A stretch of DNA of 64,000 nucleotides from Collimonas humicola. GTDB lineage: Bacteria > Pseudomonadota > Gammaproteobacteria > Burkholderiales > Burkholderiaceae_D. Each line of letters begins with the position of its first letter. Position 1 is the stretch's first letter. Both the position numbers and the translations under genes were made by a program. The DNA is taken from NCBI RefSeq assembly GCF_018304945.1, contig NZ_JAGQEE010000001.1, positions 1,488,001 through 1,552,000 on the forward strand, written 5' to 3'. Below the pieces are notes generated by a model. That model ran no database searches. It was given only the letters and a program-made list of their open reading frames with translations, and had not been told where the DNA came from. Below are positions 35,262-45,226 of this stretch, in pieces.

Positions 35262-38200
35262 TTACTTCCACTTAAAGCCATAGCCGATGGTAAAACCTGT
35301 GTTTTTGCCCGTTGTGCTGATTCCGGCTCCCCAAGCACTATTGCCTGTCTTGCTGATGGACTTAAATTGCAATGCTAACGCCCCATATCCTTGGTATGAA
35401 CCGATACCTACGCCAACCCCCTTCTCTCCGGCGTCCAAAGCTGGCATGACGGCTCCCGTCAATGCCATACTCATGGCGATACCGGAATAAGCGATTCGCT
35501 GTACATCACCAATCTGATTTTGCACGGCGTTCAACTGTGAAACATTTACCGCATCGGTCGGATTGATACCCGGCGCCACGTTAGTGATCCGGCGCTCGCT
35601 GCCAGGAGCTCCCATCGATACGGTATTGGCTTGATCCGCTATCGAACCTGCGCCCAATGCCACTGAATTGGTCCCGGTCGCTTGGGCTGCCGCACCGATT
35701 GCGACGGCATTGTTCCCGGTAGCTTGCGCCCCAGCCCCGGTGGCGACAGAGTTATTGCCCGAGGCCAGCGAATTCTGCCCAATCGCGACAGTAGGATCGC
35801 CAGTCGCCTGGGCGTTATTGCCTATCGCCACCGATCCGGCCTGCGACGCCAAGGCGCGGTAGCCGACAGCCGTGGTATTGGCATCGGTTGCCTGTGCGTT
35901 GGAACCGAATGCCGTTGCGCCATCTTTCGTCGCCTGCACGCACAAGCCGGAACCGGTCGCATCGATGCCCTTCACCGTGCTGCACGTTGCCGGCGCCACA
36001 TTGCTGATCACCGTACCGTTGGTGCCGCGCGTCTGTACCGTGCCGTCGCTGTTGGCGCCGCCGATCGTGGTAACGCCAATCGTCGAACCGTTAGCTGCCG
36101 CACCACTTGATGCATCCGCGATCGGTTTCAACGACGTCGACAATGAACTGACCCCCGTCATGCTGGTCGTCAGCGACGTCAGTTGCCCCAGCCCGGTTGA
36201 TATCGACGCAACGCCGGTTGACAAGGAATTGATGCCACTCGTCGCCACGCTCAAGCCGCTTGAAGTTGAGGTCGACAGCGACGATACGCTGCTGTTGGTG
36301 GTGCTCAGGCCGGTGGACAGCGAACTGATGCCGCTTGCCGCCGTGCTCAAGCCTGTCGAAGTCGATGTCGATAACGCCGACACATTGCTGTTGGTCGTAC
36401 TCAGCCCCGTCGACAGCGAATTTACGCCGCTCTGCGCCGTACTGATCCCTGTCGACGTCGAGGTCGACAGCGATGTCACGTTGCTGTTAGTCGAGCTCAA
36501 GCCGGTTGACAGCGAATTGATGCCGGCCGACGTCGAAGTGGACAAAGACGATAACTGGCTGAAGTTCACAGCATCCGTTGGCCTCACACCGGCAGCCACA
36601 TTGGTCAGCGTCACCGGCGTTGTCGCGCCAACGCCTCCCAAAGTAACGCTGGTGTGACCAGGGTTGTCATATTGAAGCGAGTTGGCAACCCCTGTCGACA
36701 GCGACGACACATTGTTATTGGTCGTGCTCAGGCCAGTCGACAACGAGGTCACGTTGCTGTTGGTCGCGCTCAGCCCAGTCGACAGCGAACCAATGTTGCT
36801 AGCGTTCGTACTGATGCCGGTCGAGGTCGAAGTCGACAACGAGGTTACGTTGCTGTTGGTCGTGCTCAACCCCGTCGACAGCGAACCGATGTTGCTAGCG
36901 TTCGTGCTGATGCCGGTCGAGGTCGAAGTCGACAACGAAATCACGTTGCTGTTGGTCGTGCTCAGACCAGTCGACAATGAACCGATGTTGCTGGCGTTCG
37001 TGCTGATGCCGGTCGAGGTTGAAGTCGACAGCGACGTCACGTTGCTATTGGTTGTACTCAGCCCGGTCGACAGCGAGCCAATATTGCTGGCGTTGGTGCT
37101 GATGCCGGTCGAAGTCGAGGTCGACAGCGAGGTCACATTGCTGTTGGTTGTGCTCAGTCCAGTCGACAGCGAGCCAATATTGCTGGCGTTGGTGCTGATG
37201 CCGGTCGAAGTCGAAGTCGACAGCGAGGTCACATTGCTGTTGGTTGTGCTCAGGCCTGTCGACAGCGAACCAATGTTGCTAGCGTTCGTACTGATGCCGG
37301 TCGATGTCGAGGTCGACAGCGAAGTCACGTTGCTGTTGGTCGTGCTCAACCCAGTCGACAGCGAGCCGATATTGCTGGCGTTCGTGCTGATGCCGGTTGA
37401 GGTTGAAGTCGACAGCGACGTCACGTTGCTGTTGGTCGTGCTCAGGCCAGTCGACAGCGAGCCGATGTTGCTGGCGTTGGTGCTGATGCCAGTCGAAGTC
37501 GAAGTCGACAGCGATGTCACATTGCTATTGGTAGTGCTCAGACCGGTCGACAACGAACCGATGTTGCTGGCGTTGGTGCTGATGCCGGTCGAAGTCGAGG
37601 TCGACAGCGACGTCACGTTGCTGTTGATTGTGCTCAGCCCGGTCGACAACGAACCGATGTTGCTGGCGTTGGTGCTGATGCCGGTCGAAGTCGAGGTCGA
37701 CAGCGACGTCACGTTGCTGTTGGTTGTGCTCAAGCCTGTCGACAACGAGCCGATGTTGCTGGCGTTCGTACTGATGCCAGTCGAGGTCGACGTCGACAGC
37801 GATGTCACATTGCTATTGGTAGTGCTCAGACCGGTCGACAACGAGCCGATGTTGCTAGCGTTCGTACTGATGCCAGTCGAGGTCGACGTCGACAGCGACG
37901 TCACGTTGCTGTTGGTCGTGCTCAGGCCAGTCGACAGCGAACCGATGTTGCTGGCGTTGGTGCTGATGCCTGTCGAGGTCGACGTTGACAGCGAGGTCAC
38001 ATTGCTGTTGGTTGTACTCAGACCTGTCGACAGCGAACCGATGTTGCTGGCGTTGGTGCTGATGCCGGTCGAAGTCGACGTCGACAGCGAAGTCACATTG
38101 CTGTTGGTCGTACTCAGCCCGGTCGACAAGGAACCAATGTTGCTGGCGTTCGTGCTGATGCCGGTCGAGGTCGACGTCGACAGCGAAGTCACATTGCTAT

Positions 38201-41200
38201 TCGTTGTGCTCAGGCCAGTCGACAGCGAACCAATGTTGCTGGCATTGGTACTGATGCCAGTCGAGGTCGACGTCGACAGCGAGGTCACATTGCTGTTGGT
38301 CGTGCTCAAGCCGGTCGACAACGAACCCACATTGCTATTCGTCGTACTCAGGCCAGTGGACAGTGAATTCACTCCGCTTTGCGCTGTGCTGATGCCCGTC
38401 GAGGTTGAAGTCGACAACGACGTCACATTACTATTGGTGGAGCTCAATCCAGTCGACAGCGAGCCGATATTGCTGGCGTTGGTGCTGATACCAGTCGAAG
38501 TCGAAGTCGACAGCGATGTCACATTGCTATTGGTAGTGTTCAGACCAGTCGACAACGAGCCGATGTTGCTGGCGTTCGTACTGATGCCAGTCGAGGTCGA
38601 CGTCGACAGCGACGTCACGTTGCTGTTGGTCGTGCTCAGCCCGGTCGAGGTCGAAGTTGACAACGACGTCACGTTGCTGTTGGTGGAGCTCAAGCCGGTC
38701 GACAGCGAGCCGATGTTGCTGGCGTTCGTGCTGATGCCGGTCGAGGTCGATGTCGACAGCGAAGTCACGTTGCTGTTGGTCGTGCTCAGGCCGGTCGACA
38801 ACGAACCAATGTTGCTGGCGTTCGTGCTGATGCCGGTCGAAGTCGACGTTGACAACGACGTCACGTTGCTGTTGGTCGTGCTCAGCCCTGTCGACAACGA
38901 GCCGATGTTGCTGGCGTTGGTGCTGATCCCGGTCGAAGTCGAAGTCGACAGCGAGGTCACGTTGCTGTTGGTCGTGCTCAGGCCAGTCGACAGCGAGCCG
39001 ATGTTGCTGGCGTTCGTACTGATGCCAGTCGAGGTCGAGGTCGACAACGAGGTTACGTTGCTGTTGGTCGTGCTCAACCCCGTCGACAGCGAACCGATGT
39101 TGCTAGCGTTCGTGCTGATGCCGGTCGAGGTCGAGGTCGACAACGAGGTTACGTTGCTGTTGGTCGTGCTCAGCCCCGTCGACAGCGAACCGATGTTGCT
39201 GGCGTTCGTGCTGATGCCGGTCGAAGTCGACGTCGACAGCGATGTCACATTGCTATTGGTAGTGCTCAGACCGGTCGACAACGAGCCGATGTTGCTAGCG
39301 TTCGTACTGATGCCAGTCGAGGTCGAAGTAGACAACGAGGTCACATTGCTGTTGGTTGTGCTCAGACCGGTCGACAACGAGCCGATATTGCTGGCGTTCG
39401 TGCTGATGCCAGTCGAAGTCGAGGTCGACAGCGAGGTCACGTTGCTGTTGGTCGTGCTCAACCCAGTCGACAGCGAACCGATATTGCTGGCGTTGGTACT
39501 AATGCCGGTCGAAGTCGAGGTCGACAGCGAAGTCACGTTGCTATTGGTTGTGCTCAGCCCTGTCGACAGCGAACCGATGTTGCTGGCGTTCGTGCTGATG
39601 CCGGTCGAAGTCGACGTCGACAGTGACGTCACATTGCTGTTGGTCGTGCTCAAGCCGGTCGACAACGAACCAATGTTGCTGGCGTTGGTGCTGATGCCGG
39701 TCGAGGTCGAAGTAGACAGCGAGCCAATATTGCTGGCGTTCGTGCTGATGCCGGTTGAGGTTGAAGTCGACAGCGAAGTCACGTTGCTGTTGGTCGTGCT
39801 CAGCCCTGTCGACAGTGAGCCAATATTGCTGGCATTCGTGCTGATGCCAGTCGAAGTCGAGGTCGACAGCGAGGTCACGTTGCTGTTGGTCGTGCTCAAG
39901 CCGGTCGACAACGAACCAATGTTGCTGGCATTGGTACTGATGCCAGTCGAGGTCGACGTCGACAGCGACGTCACGTTGCTATTGGTTGTGCTCAGCCCTG
40001 TCGACAGCGAACCGATGTTGCTGGCGTTGGTGCTGATGCCGGTCGAAGTCGAGGTCGACAACGATGTCACATTGCTATTGGTAGTGCTCAGACCGGTCGA
40101 CAACGAGCCGATGTTGCTGGCGTTCGTACTGATGCCAGTCGAGGTCGACGTCGACAGCGAGGTCACATTGCTGTTGGTCGTACTCAGGCCGGTCGACAAG
40201 GAACCGATATTGCTGGCGTTCGTGCTGATGCCTGTCGAGGTCGACGTCGACAGCGAAGTCACGTTGCTATTGGTCGTGCTCAGACCAGTCGACAAGGAAC
40301 CGATATTGCTGGCGTTCGTGCTGATGCCGGTCGAGGTCGACGTCGACAGCGAAGTCACATTGCTGTTGGTCGTGCTCAAGCCGGTCGACAGTGAACCGAT
40401 GTTGCTGGCGTTCGTGCTGATGCCAGTCGAAGTCGAAGTCGACAGCGACGTCACGTTGCTGTTGGTTGTGCTCAGCCCTGTCGACAAGGAACCGATGTTG
40501 CTGGCGTTGGTGCTGATACCAGTCGAAGTCGACGTCGACAACGATGTCACATTGCTATTGGTAGTGCTCAGACCTGTCGACAGCGAGCCAATGTTGCTGG
40601 CATTGGTGCTGATGCCGGTCGAAGTCGAGGTCGACAGCGAGGTCACGTTGCTGTTGGTCGTGCTCAGACCTGTCGACAAGGAACCAACATTGCTGTTAGT
40701 TGTACTCAACCCAGTCGACAATGAACCGATATTGCTAGCGTTGGTGCTGATGCCGGTCGAGGTCGAAGTAGACAGCGAGGTCACATTGCTGTTGGTTGTG
40801 CTCAGACCTGTCGACAGCGAGCCGATATTGCTGGCGTTGGTGCTGATCCCGGTCGAGGTCGACGTCGACAGCGACGTCACGTTGCTATTGGTCGTGCTCA
40901 GCCCGGTCGATAGCGAACCGATGTTGCTGGCGTTCGTGCTGATGCCAGTCGAAGTCGAGGTCGACAGCGAGGTCACGTTGCTGTTGGTCGTGCTCAAGCC
41001 GGTCGACAACGAACCAATGTTGCTGGCGTTCGTGCTGATGCCTGTCGAAGTCGAGGTCGAGAGCGAAGTCACGTTGCTGTTGGTTGTGCTCAGCCCTGTT
41101 GACAGCGAACCAATATTGCTGGCGTTCGTGCTAATGCCAGTCGAGGTCGAGGTCGACAGCGAAGTCACGTTGCTGTTGGTCGTACTCAGCCCAGTCGACA

Positions 41201-44200
41201 GCGAACCCACATTGCTATTCGTTGTGCTCAGCCCGGTCGACAAGGAACCAATGTTGCTGGCGTTCGTGCTGATGCCGGTCGAGGTCGACGTCGACAGCGA
41301 AGTCACGTTGCTGTTGGTGGAGCTCAAGCCAGTCGACAACGAACCCACATTGCTATTCGTTGTGCTCAGACCAGTGGACAGCGAATTCACACCGCTTTGC
41401 GCCGTGCTGATACCAGTCGAGGTCGAGGTCGACAGCGAAGTCACATTGCTGTTGGTGGAGCTTAAGCCGGTCGATAACGAACCTACATTGCTATTCGTTG
41501 TACTCAGGCCGGTGGACAGTGAATTCACGCCGCTCTGCGCTGTGCTGATACCGGTTGAGGTCGAGGTCGACAACGAGGTCACGTTGCTATTGGTCGTGCT
41601 CAACCCGGTCGATAGGGAGCCGATGTTGCTGGCATTGGTACTAATGCCGGTCGAAGTCGAGGTCGACAACGACGTCACGTTGCTGTTGGTTGTGCTCAAG
41701 CCTGTCGACAACGAACCCACATTGCTATTCGTTGTGCTCAGACCGGTGGACAGCGAATTCACGCCGCTCTGCGCTGTGCTGATGCCCGTCGAAGCCGAAG
41801 TCGACAACGAAGTCACACTGCTGTTGGTGGAGCTCAAGCCTGTCGACAACGACCCCACATTGCTATTCGTTGTACTCAGGCCTGTCGACAATGAATTGAC
41901 GCCACTTTGCGCCGTACTGATGCCCGTCGAGGTCGAAGTCGACAACGAGGTCACGTTGCTGTTGGTCGTGCTCAGACCTGTCGACAAGGAACCGATGTTG
42001 CTGGCGTTCGTGCTGATACCGGTCGAAGTCGAGGTTGACAACGACGTCACGTTGCTGTTGGTCGTGCTCAAGCCGGTCGACAATGAACCAATGTTGCTGG
42101 CATTGGTGCTGATGCCGGTCGAAGTCGACGTCGACAGCGACGTCACACTGCTGTTGGTGGAGCTTAAGCCAGTCGACAACGACCCCACATTGCTATTCGT
42201 CGTACTCAAGCCTGTGGACAGTGAATTCACACCACTTTGTGCCGTGCTGATACCCGTCGATGTCGAGGTCGACAGCGAAGTCACGTTACTGTTAGTTGAA
42301 CTCAAGCCTGTCGATAACGAACCCACATTGCTATTCGTTGTGCTCAGTCCAGTGGAAAGCGAATTCACGCCGCTTTGCGCCGTACTGATGCCCGTCGAGG
42401 TCGAGGTGGACAGCGACGTCACGTTGCTGTTGGTCGTACTCAGCCCTGTCGACAACGAACCCACGTTGCTATTCGTGGTACTCAGGCCAGTGGACAGCGA
42501 ATTCACGCCGCTTTGCGCCGTACTGATGCCCGTCGAGGTCGAGGTGGACAGCGACGTCACGTTGCTGTTGATTGCGCTCAGCCCTGTCGACAGCGAACCC
42601 ACATTGCTATTCGTGGTACTCAAGCCAGTGGAAAGCGAATTCACGCCGCTTTGCGCTGTACTGATACCCGTCGAGGTCGAGGTCGACAGCGAGGTCACGT
42701 TACTGTTGATTGCGCTCAGCCCTGTCGACAGCGAACCCACATTGCTATTCGCGGTACTCAAACCAGTGGAAAGCGAATTCACGCCGCTTTGCGCCGTACT
42801 AATACCCGTCGATGCCGACGTCGACAATGACGACACACTGCTATTAGTCGTGCTCAATCCGGTTGAGGTCGAAGTCGACAACGAAGATACGTTGCTGTTG
42901 GTTGTGCTCAGGCCAGTCGACAACGAACCCACATTGCTATTCGTTGTACTCAAACCAGTGGACAGCGAATTCACGCCGCTTTGCGCCGTACTAATACCCG
43001 TCGATGCTGACGTCGACAATGACGACACACTGCTATTGGTCGTGCTCAATCCGGTTGAGGTCGAAGTCGACAACGAAGATACGTTGCTGTTGGTTGTGCT
43101 CAGGCCAGTCGACAACGAACCCACATTGCTATTCGTTGTACTCAGACCAGTGGAAAGCGAATTCACGCCGCTTTGCGCCGTACTAATACCCGTCGATGCT
43201 GACGTCGACAATGACGACACACTGCTGTTGGTCGTGCTCAATCCGGTTGAGGTCGAAGTCGACAACGAAGATACGTTGCTGTTGGTTGTGCTCAGGCCAG
43301 TCGACAGCGATGCAATTCCACTTGTTGCTGTACTCAACCCTGTTGACGTCGATGTCGACAAAGAGGTGATATTGGAACCCAGCGTGCTTGCCACGCTATA
43401 CAATTGGCTCCCGTTAATAGCGTCTGTACTACCGGCAGTAATCAGCCCAGCGGCGACATTCTGAATCCGACGCTCTGTTCCAGACGCGCCTACGCTCACT
43501 ACGCCTGCCGCGGCACTGGCGCCAGCGAATCCGCTATAAGTGGCAGTTCCTATCGGAGCAGTACTTATACTGGTTGTACCGCCTGTCGCGGCCGATAACG
43601 TTCCGGTCGTCGTAGCCCCTTTGCCAATCGCTACCGAACCAATGACGCTTGATACAGCGCCATCACCTTCGGCAATGCCATAAGCCGCTGTGACCCCTGC
43701 CCCACGTCCGATGGCAATACCCGAAGTGCTGGTAGCCGACACAGAAGACTGGCCACCTAGAGCTATCCCATCCGAGGCTGCCGAAACTGCAGCGGTAGTG
43801 GCGTTATCACCTATCGCAATAGCGCCGGCTCCGGAAGCATTGGCAAAATTTCCAACTGCAACAGAATAACCACCCGCTGCGTTGGAACTATAGCCAACCG
43901 CAGTAGCACTAGAGCCTGATGCGTTCGCACCGCCACCAATCGCAGTAGCATTACCAACCGCAGTGGTGTACTCGCCAAAGGCCGTTGCATTGGTGCCGGT
44001 AGCATTAGCGCTAGCCCCCACGGCTGTAGTAACTGAGCCATTAGCTGTAGTGTTATCACCAATAGCAATCGCACCAGCTCCAGTTGCTGTGGGGGCTACA
44101 TTGTTATCTCCAATTGCAATTGAAGCGGTAGTCGTGGCATTGCCCCCAGCCACGCCATATCCAGCAGCCTCAGCCCCTCCCTCGCATAGCATTACCACAG

Positions 44201-44318
44201 CTGCGAGAGCTCCCAGGACAACCCTTTTTTTTGACTTTCCGCGAGCAGTCGAATTTTCAGATACGGCGGTCCACACGCCTGTAGCTTCATTCCAGATGCT
44301 CCGATAGTTTTTATTCAC
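35262..44318 (-). CDS. TAA2: giant trimeric autotransporter adhesin with Ser/Thr repeat stalk
   Basis: About 3,018 aa, type Vc secretion. The start is the GTG at 44318, where the ESPR begins (VNKNYRSIWNEATGVWTAVS) after AGAG; a further upstream Met adds unrelated residues. The signal core is VLGALAAVVMLCEGGAEA. A YadA-type head (residues about 50-270; GAIAIGDNTTANG-type repeats) and a neck (RRIQNVAAGLITAGSTDAIN) lead into the stalk of 32-residue repeats (about 316-2545). A second neck and head, nearly identical to those of TAA1, precede the anchor. The anchor differs from TAA1 and ends GYGFKWK, so the usual terminal aromatic residue is followed by Lys. The gene is flanked upstream by the 41-bp element and R4-psi. 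Confidence 0.95.
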   Translation of the reverse strand: MNKNYRSIWNEATGVWTAVSENSTARGKSKKRVVLGALAAVVMLCEGGAEAAGYGVAGGNATTTASIAIGDNNVAPTATGAGAIAIGDNTTANGSVTTAVGASANATGTNATAFGEYTTAVGNATAIGGGANASGSSATAVGYSSNAAGGYSVAVGNFANASGAGAIAIGDNATTAAVSAASDGIALGGQSSVSATSTSGIAIGRGAGVTAAYGIAEGDGAVSSVIGSVAIGKGATTTGTLSAATGGTTSISTAPIGTATYSGFAGASAAAGVVSVGASGTERRIQNVAAGLITAGSTDAINGSQLYSVASTLGSNITSLSTSTSTGLSTATSGIASLSTGLSTTNSNVSSLSTSTSTGLSTTNSSVSSLSTSASTGISTAQSGVNSLSTGLSTTNSNVGSLSTGLSTTNSNVSSLSTSTSTGLSTTNSSVSSLSTSASTGISTAQSGVNSLSTGLSTTNSNVGSLSTGLSTTNSNVSSLSTSTSTGLSTTNSSVSSLSTSASTGISTAQSGVNSLSTGLSTANSNVGSLSTGLSAINSNVTSLSTSTSTGISTAQSGVNSLSTGLSTTNSNVGSLSTGLSAINSNVTSLSTSTSTGISTAQSGVNSLSTGLSTTNSNVGSLSTGLSTTNSNVTSLSTSTSTGISTAQSGVNSLSTGLSTTNSNVGSLSTGLSSTNSNVTSLSTSTSTGISTAQSGVNSLSTGLSTTNSNVGSLSTGLSSTNSSVTSLSTSTSTGISTNASNIGSLSTGLSTTNSNVTSLSTSTSTGISTNASNIGSLSTGLSTTNSNVTSLSTSTSTGISTAQSGVNSLSTGLSTTNSNVGSLSTGLSSTNSSVTSLSTSASTGISTAQSGVNSLSTGLSTTNSNVGSLSTGLSTTNSNVTSLSTSTSTGISTNASNIGSLSTGLSTTNSNVTSLSTSTSTGISTAQSGVNSLSTGLSTTNSNVGSLSTGLSSTNSNVTSLSTSTSTGISTAQSGVNSLSTGLSTTNSNVGSLSTGLSSTNSNVTSLSTSTSTGISTNASNIGSLSTGLSTTNSNVGSLSTGLSTTNSNVTSLSTSTSTGISTNASNIGSLSTGLSTTNSNVTSLSTSTSTGISTNASNIGSLSTGLSTTNSNVTSLSTSTSTGISTNASNIGSLSTGLSTTNSNVTSLSTSTSTGISTNASNIGSLSTGLSTTNSNVTSLSTSTSTGISTNASNIGSLSTGLSTTNSNVGSLSTGLSTTNSNVTSLSTSTSTGISTNASNIGSLSTGLSTTNSNVTSLSTSTSTGISTNASNIGSLSTGLSTTNSNVTSLSTSTSTGISTNASNIGSLSTGLSTTNSNVTSLSTSTSTGISTNASNIGSLSTGLSTTNSNVTSLSTSTSTGISTNASNIGSLSTGLSTTNSNVTSLSTSTSTGISTNASNIGSLSTGLSTTNSNVTSLSTSTSTGISTNASNIGSLSTGLSTTNSNVTSLSTSTSTGISTNASNIGSLSTGLSTTNSNVTSLSTSTSTGISTNASNIGSLSTGLSTTNSNVTSLSTSTSTGISTNASNIGSLSTSTSTGISTNASNIGSLSTGLSTTNSNVTSLSTSTSTGISTNASNIGSLSTGLSTTNSNVTSLSTSTSTGISTNASNIGSLSTGLSTTNSNVTSLSTSTSTGISTNASNIGSLSTGLSTTNSNVTSLSTSTSTGISTNASNIGSLSTGLSTTNSNVTSLSTSTSTGISTNASNIGSLSTGLSTTNSNVTSLSTSTSTGISTNASNIGSLSTGLSTTNSNVTSLSTSTSTGISTNASNIGSLSTGLSTTNSNVTSLSTSTSTGISTNASNIGSLSTGLSTTNSNVTSLSTSTSTGISTNASNIGSLSTGLSTTNSNVTSLSTSTSTGISTNASNIGSLSTGLSSTNSNVTSLSTSTSTGLSTTNSNVTSLSTSTSTGISTNASNIGSLSTGLNTTNSNVTSLSTSTSTGISTNASNIGSLSTGLSSTNSNVTSLSTSTSTGISTAQSGVNSLSTGLSTTNSNVGSLSTGLSTTNSNVTSLSTSTSTGISTNASNIGSLSTGLSTTNSNVTSLSTSTSTGISTNASNIGSLSTGLSTTNSNVTSLSTSTSTGISTNASNIGSLSTGLSTTNSNVTSLSTSTSTGISTNASNIGSLSTGLSTTNSNVTSLSTSTSTGISTNASNIGSLSTGLSTTNSNVTSLSTSTSTGISTNASNIGSLSTGLSTTNSNVTSLSTSTSTGISTNASNIGSLSTGLSTINSNVTSLSTSTSTGISTNASNIGSLSTGLSTTNSNVTSLSTSTSTGISTNASNIGSLSTGLSTTNSNVTSLSTSTSTGISTNASNIGSLSTGLSTTNSNVTSLSTSTSTGISTNASNIGSLSTGLSTTNSNVTSLSTSTSTGISTNASNIGSLSTGLSTTNSNVTSLSTSTSTGISTNASNIGSLSTGLSTTNSNVTSLSTSTSTGISTNASNIGSLSTGLSTTNSNVISLSTSTSTGISTNASNIGSLSTGLSTTNSNVTSLSTSTSTGISTNASNIGSLSTGLSATNSNVTSLSTGLSTTNNNVSSLSTGVANSLQYDNPGHTSVTLGGVGATTPVTLTNVAAGVRPTDAVNFSQLSSLSTSTSAGINSLSTGLSSTNSNVTSLSTSTSTGISTAQSGVNSLSTGLSTTNSNVSALSTSTSTGLSTAASGISSLSTGLSTTNSSVSSLSTSTSSGLSVATSGINSLSTGVASISTGLGQLTSLTTSMTGVSSLSTSLKPIADASSGAAANGSTIGVTTIGGANSDGTVQTRGTNGTVISNVAPATCSTVKGIDATGSGLCVQATKDGATAFGSNAQATDANTTAVGYRALASQAGSVAIGNNAQATGDPTVAIGQNSLASGNNSVATGAGAQATGNNAVAIGAAAQATGTNSVALGAGSIADQANTVSMGAPGSERRITNVAPGINPTDAVNVSQLNAVQNQIGDVQRIAYSGIAMSMALTGAVMPALDAGEKGVGVGIGSYQGYGALALQFKSISKTGNSAWGAGISTTGKNTGFTIGYGFKWK
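36682..43370 (-). repeat. 96-bp tandem repeat array in TAA2
   Basis: About 70 units of the same 18+14-residue design as in TAA1, again differing mostly at synonymous sites. Units at the N-terminal end carry the AQSGVN variant and extra 14-residue blocks; the bulk carries NASNIG. The 3'-flanking 1 kb (35620-36680) is nearly identical to 16440-17465 in TAA1. Confidence 0.95.
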
Positions 44319-44588
44319 GATATTTCTCTTTAGTTTCGATTTTTTCTGTAATCCGACATTCCCGCGCTCGGCAACGATGTTCCAGCGTCCGCAAACATCC
44401 AAGCGCCTCGGGTCGACATTCCAGAATCGATCAAACTAGTTCCTGAGTTTCACTCTTAGTGAATTTGATAGACTCGGTGATCTGGCTTCTGCAAACTTAT
44501 TTGGATGAAATTAATCTGCATTTCATCGGCGCCCCACTTTGGATATTTGCAAATATAGATGCCAAGTTCATTGAAAAAAGGAACTTCA

Positions 44589-44629
44589 ACAATCGTTCAC
44601 CAAACCATCATGAAGCCGTAAGGATTTGT
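44589..44629. promoter_or_regulatory. 41-bp element upstream of TAA2
   Basis: Left arm ACAATCGTTC, spacer ACCAAACCATC...AAGCCG (20 bp), right arm TAAGGATTTGT. Length and spacer match the TAA1 and DUF4096-A copies; the left arm has drifted. It lies 271 bp before the TAA2 start and just downstream of R4-psi. Confidence 0.55.
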
Positions 44630-44646
44630 TGTTTTCACATCAAAAT

Positions 44647-45105
44647 CTAACGAGAAGGGCAAGGACTTCCATCAGAAATTGCCATACCCCACATGCACAC
44701 CCTCTTCACCTTGAGCACCGCTTCGTCAAGCAGATCCAGGGCAATCACCGCCAGATGCGTTATGCGAATGTTGACGCCGGCCGTTGCCTGTAGGGTAGTC
44801 AGCTCTAATGCGCCGCCCCTGTCACCGCATTGCGCGAGAACATAGGAGATGGCGCCGGCAGCGGCCAGGGACCGCGCATGCATGATTGTTTGTTCCTGCG
44901 AAAGGGGGTTCAATTCAATGGCAGAGCGGAACGCCGCAACGACCTCAGCGACTGTGCCAGTCGCGAGTAGATGCTGGCCAAAATTAAAATGCGTGGCAGG
45001 ATTTTTCGGCGACATAAGCCGCTGGCGAGTGTTTCTGGATAACTTGCCGTACGCAAAAACACGCAGCAGTTATTGAAGGGTTCAGCTGGACCGTGCCAGA
45101 TCCTC
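44647..45105 (-). pseudogene. R4-psi: decayed HilA-like regulator
   Basis: Fragments match R1: TVQLNPSITAACF (R1: TVKVHPSVTAACF), then PATHFNFGQHLLATGTVAEV, then AISYVLAQCGDRGGALEL. The whole winged-helix domain is missing, a large part between the first two fragments is deleted, and about 58 residues are missing inside ARSLAAAG/AISYVLAQ. The reading frame near the end is also shifted. It keeps the same place relative to TAA2 that R1 has relative to TAA1. Confidence 0.8.
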
Positions 45106-45125
45106 AAGAAAGCGTAAGCAATGAT
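45095..45125. promoter_or_regulatory. Possible degenerate element copy upstream of R4-psi
   Basis: Spacer-like GCCAGATCCTCAAGAAAGCG followed by TAAGCAATGAT resembles the 41-bp element's spacer and right arm. It overlaps the end of the R4-psi remnant at a deletion junction, so part of the match may be chance. Confidence 0.3.
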
Positions 45126-45226
45126 GGAGTTTCGTCTTCAGCGCAGTGCGCGTAGCACTCGCAAAAAAAGACACGTCGAATGCTTGCCCGTAAGAACCAA
45201 GTATTACCGAATAAGATTGGAATTGA

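Noticed and set aside
36682-43464. 2,260-codon plus-strand ORF
   Set aside because: Same reason, antisense to TAA2 repeats.
16093-44318. The repeat arrays as CRISPR-like repeats
   Set aside because: Units are contiguous, in frame and encode the adhesin stalk; there are no unique spacers.
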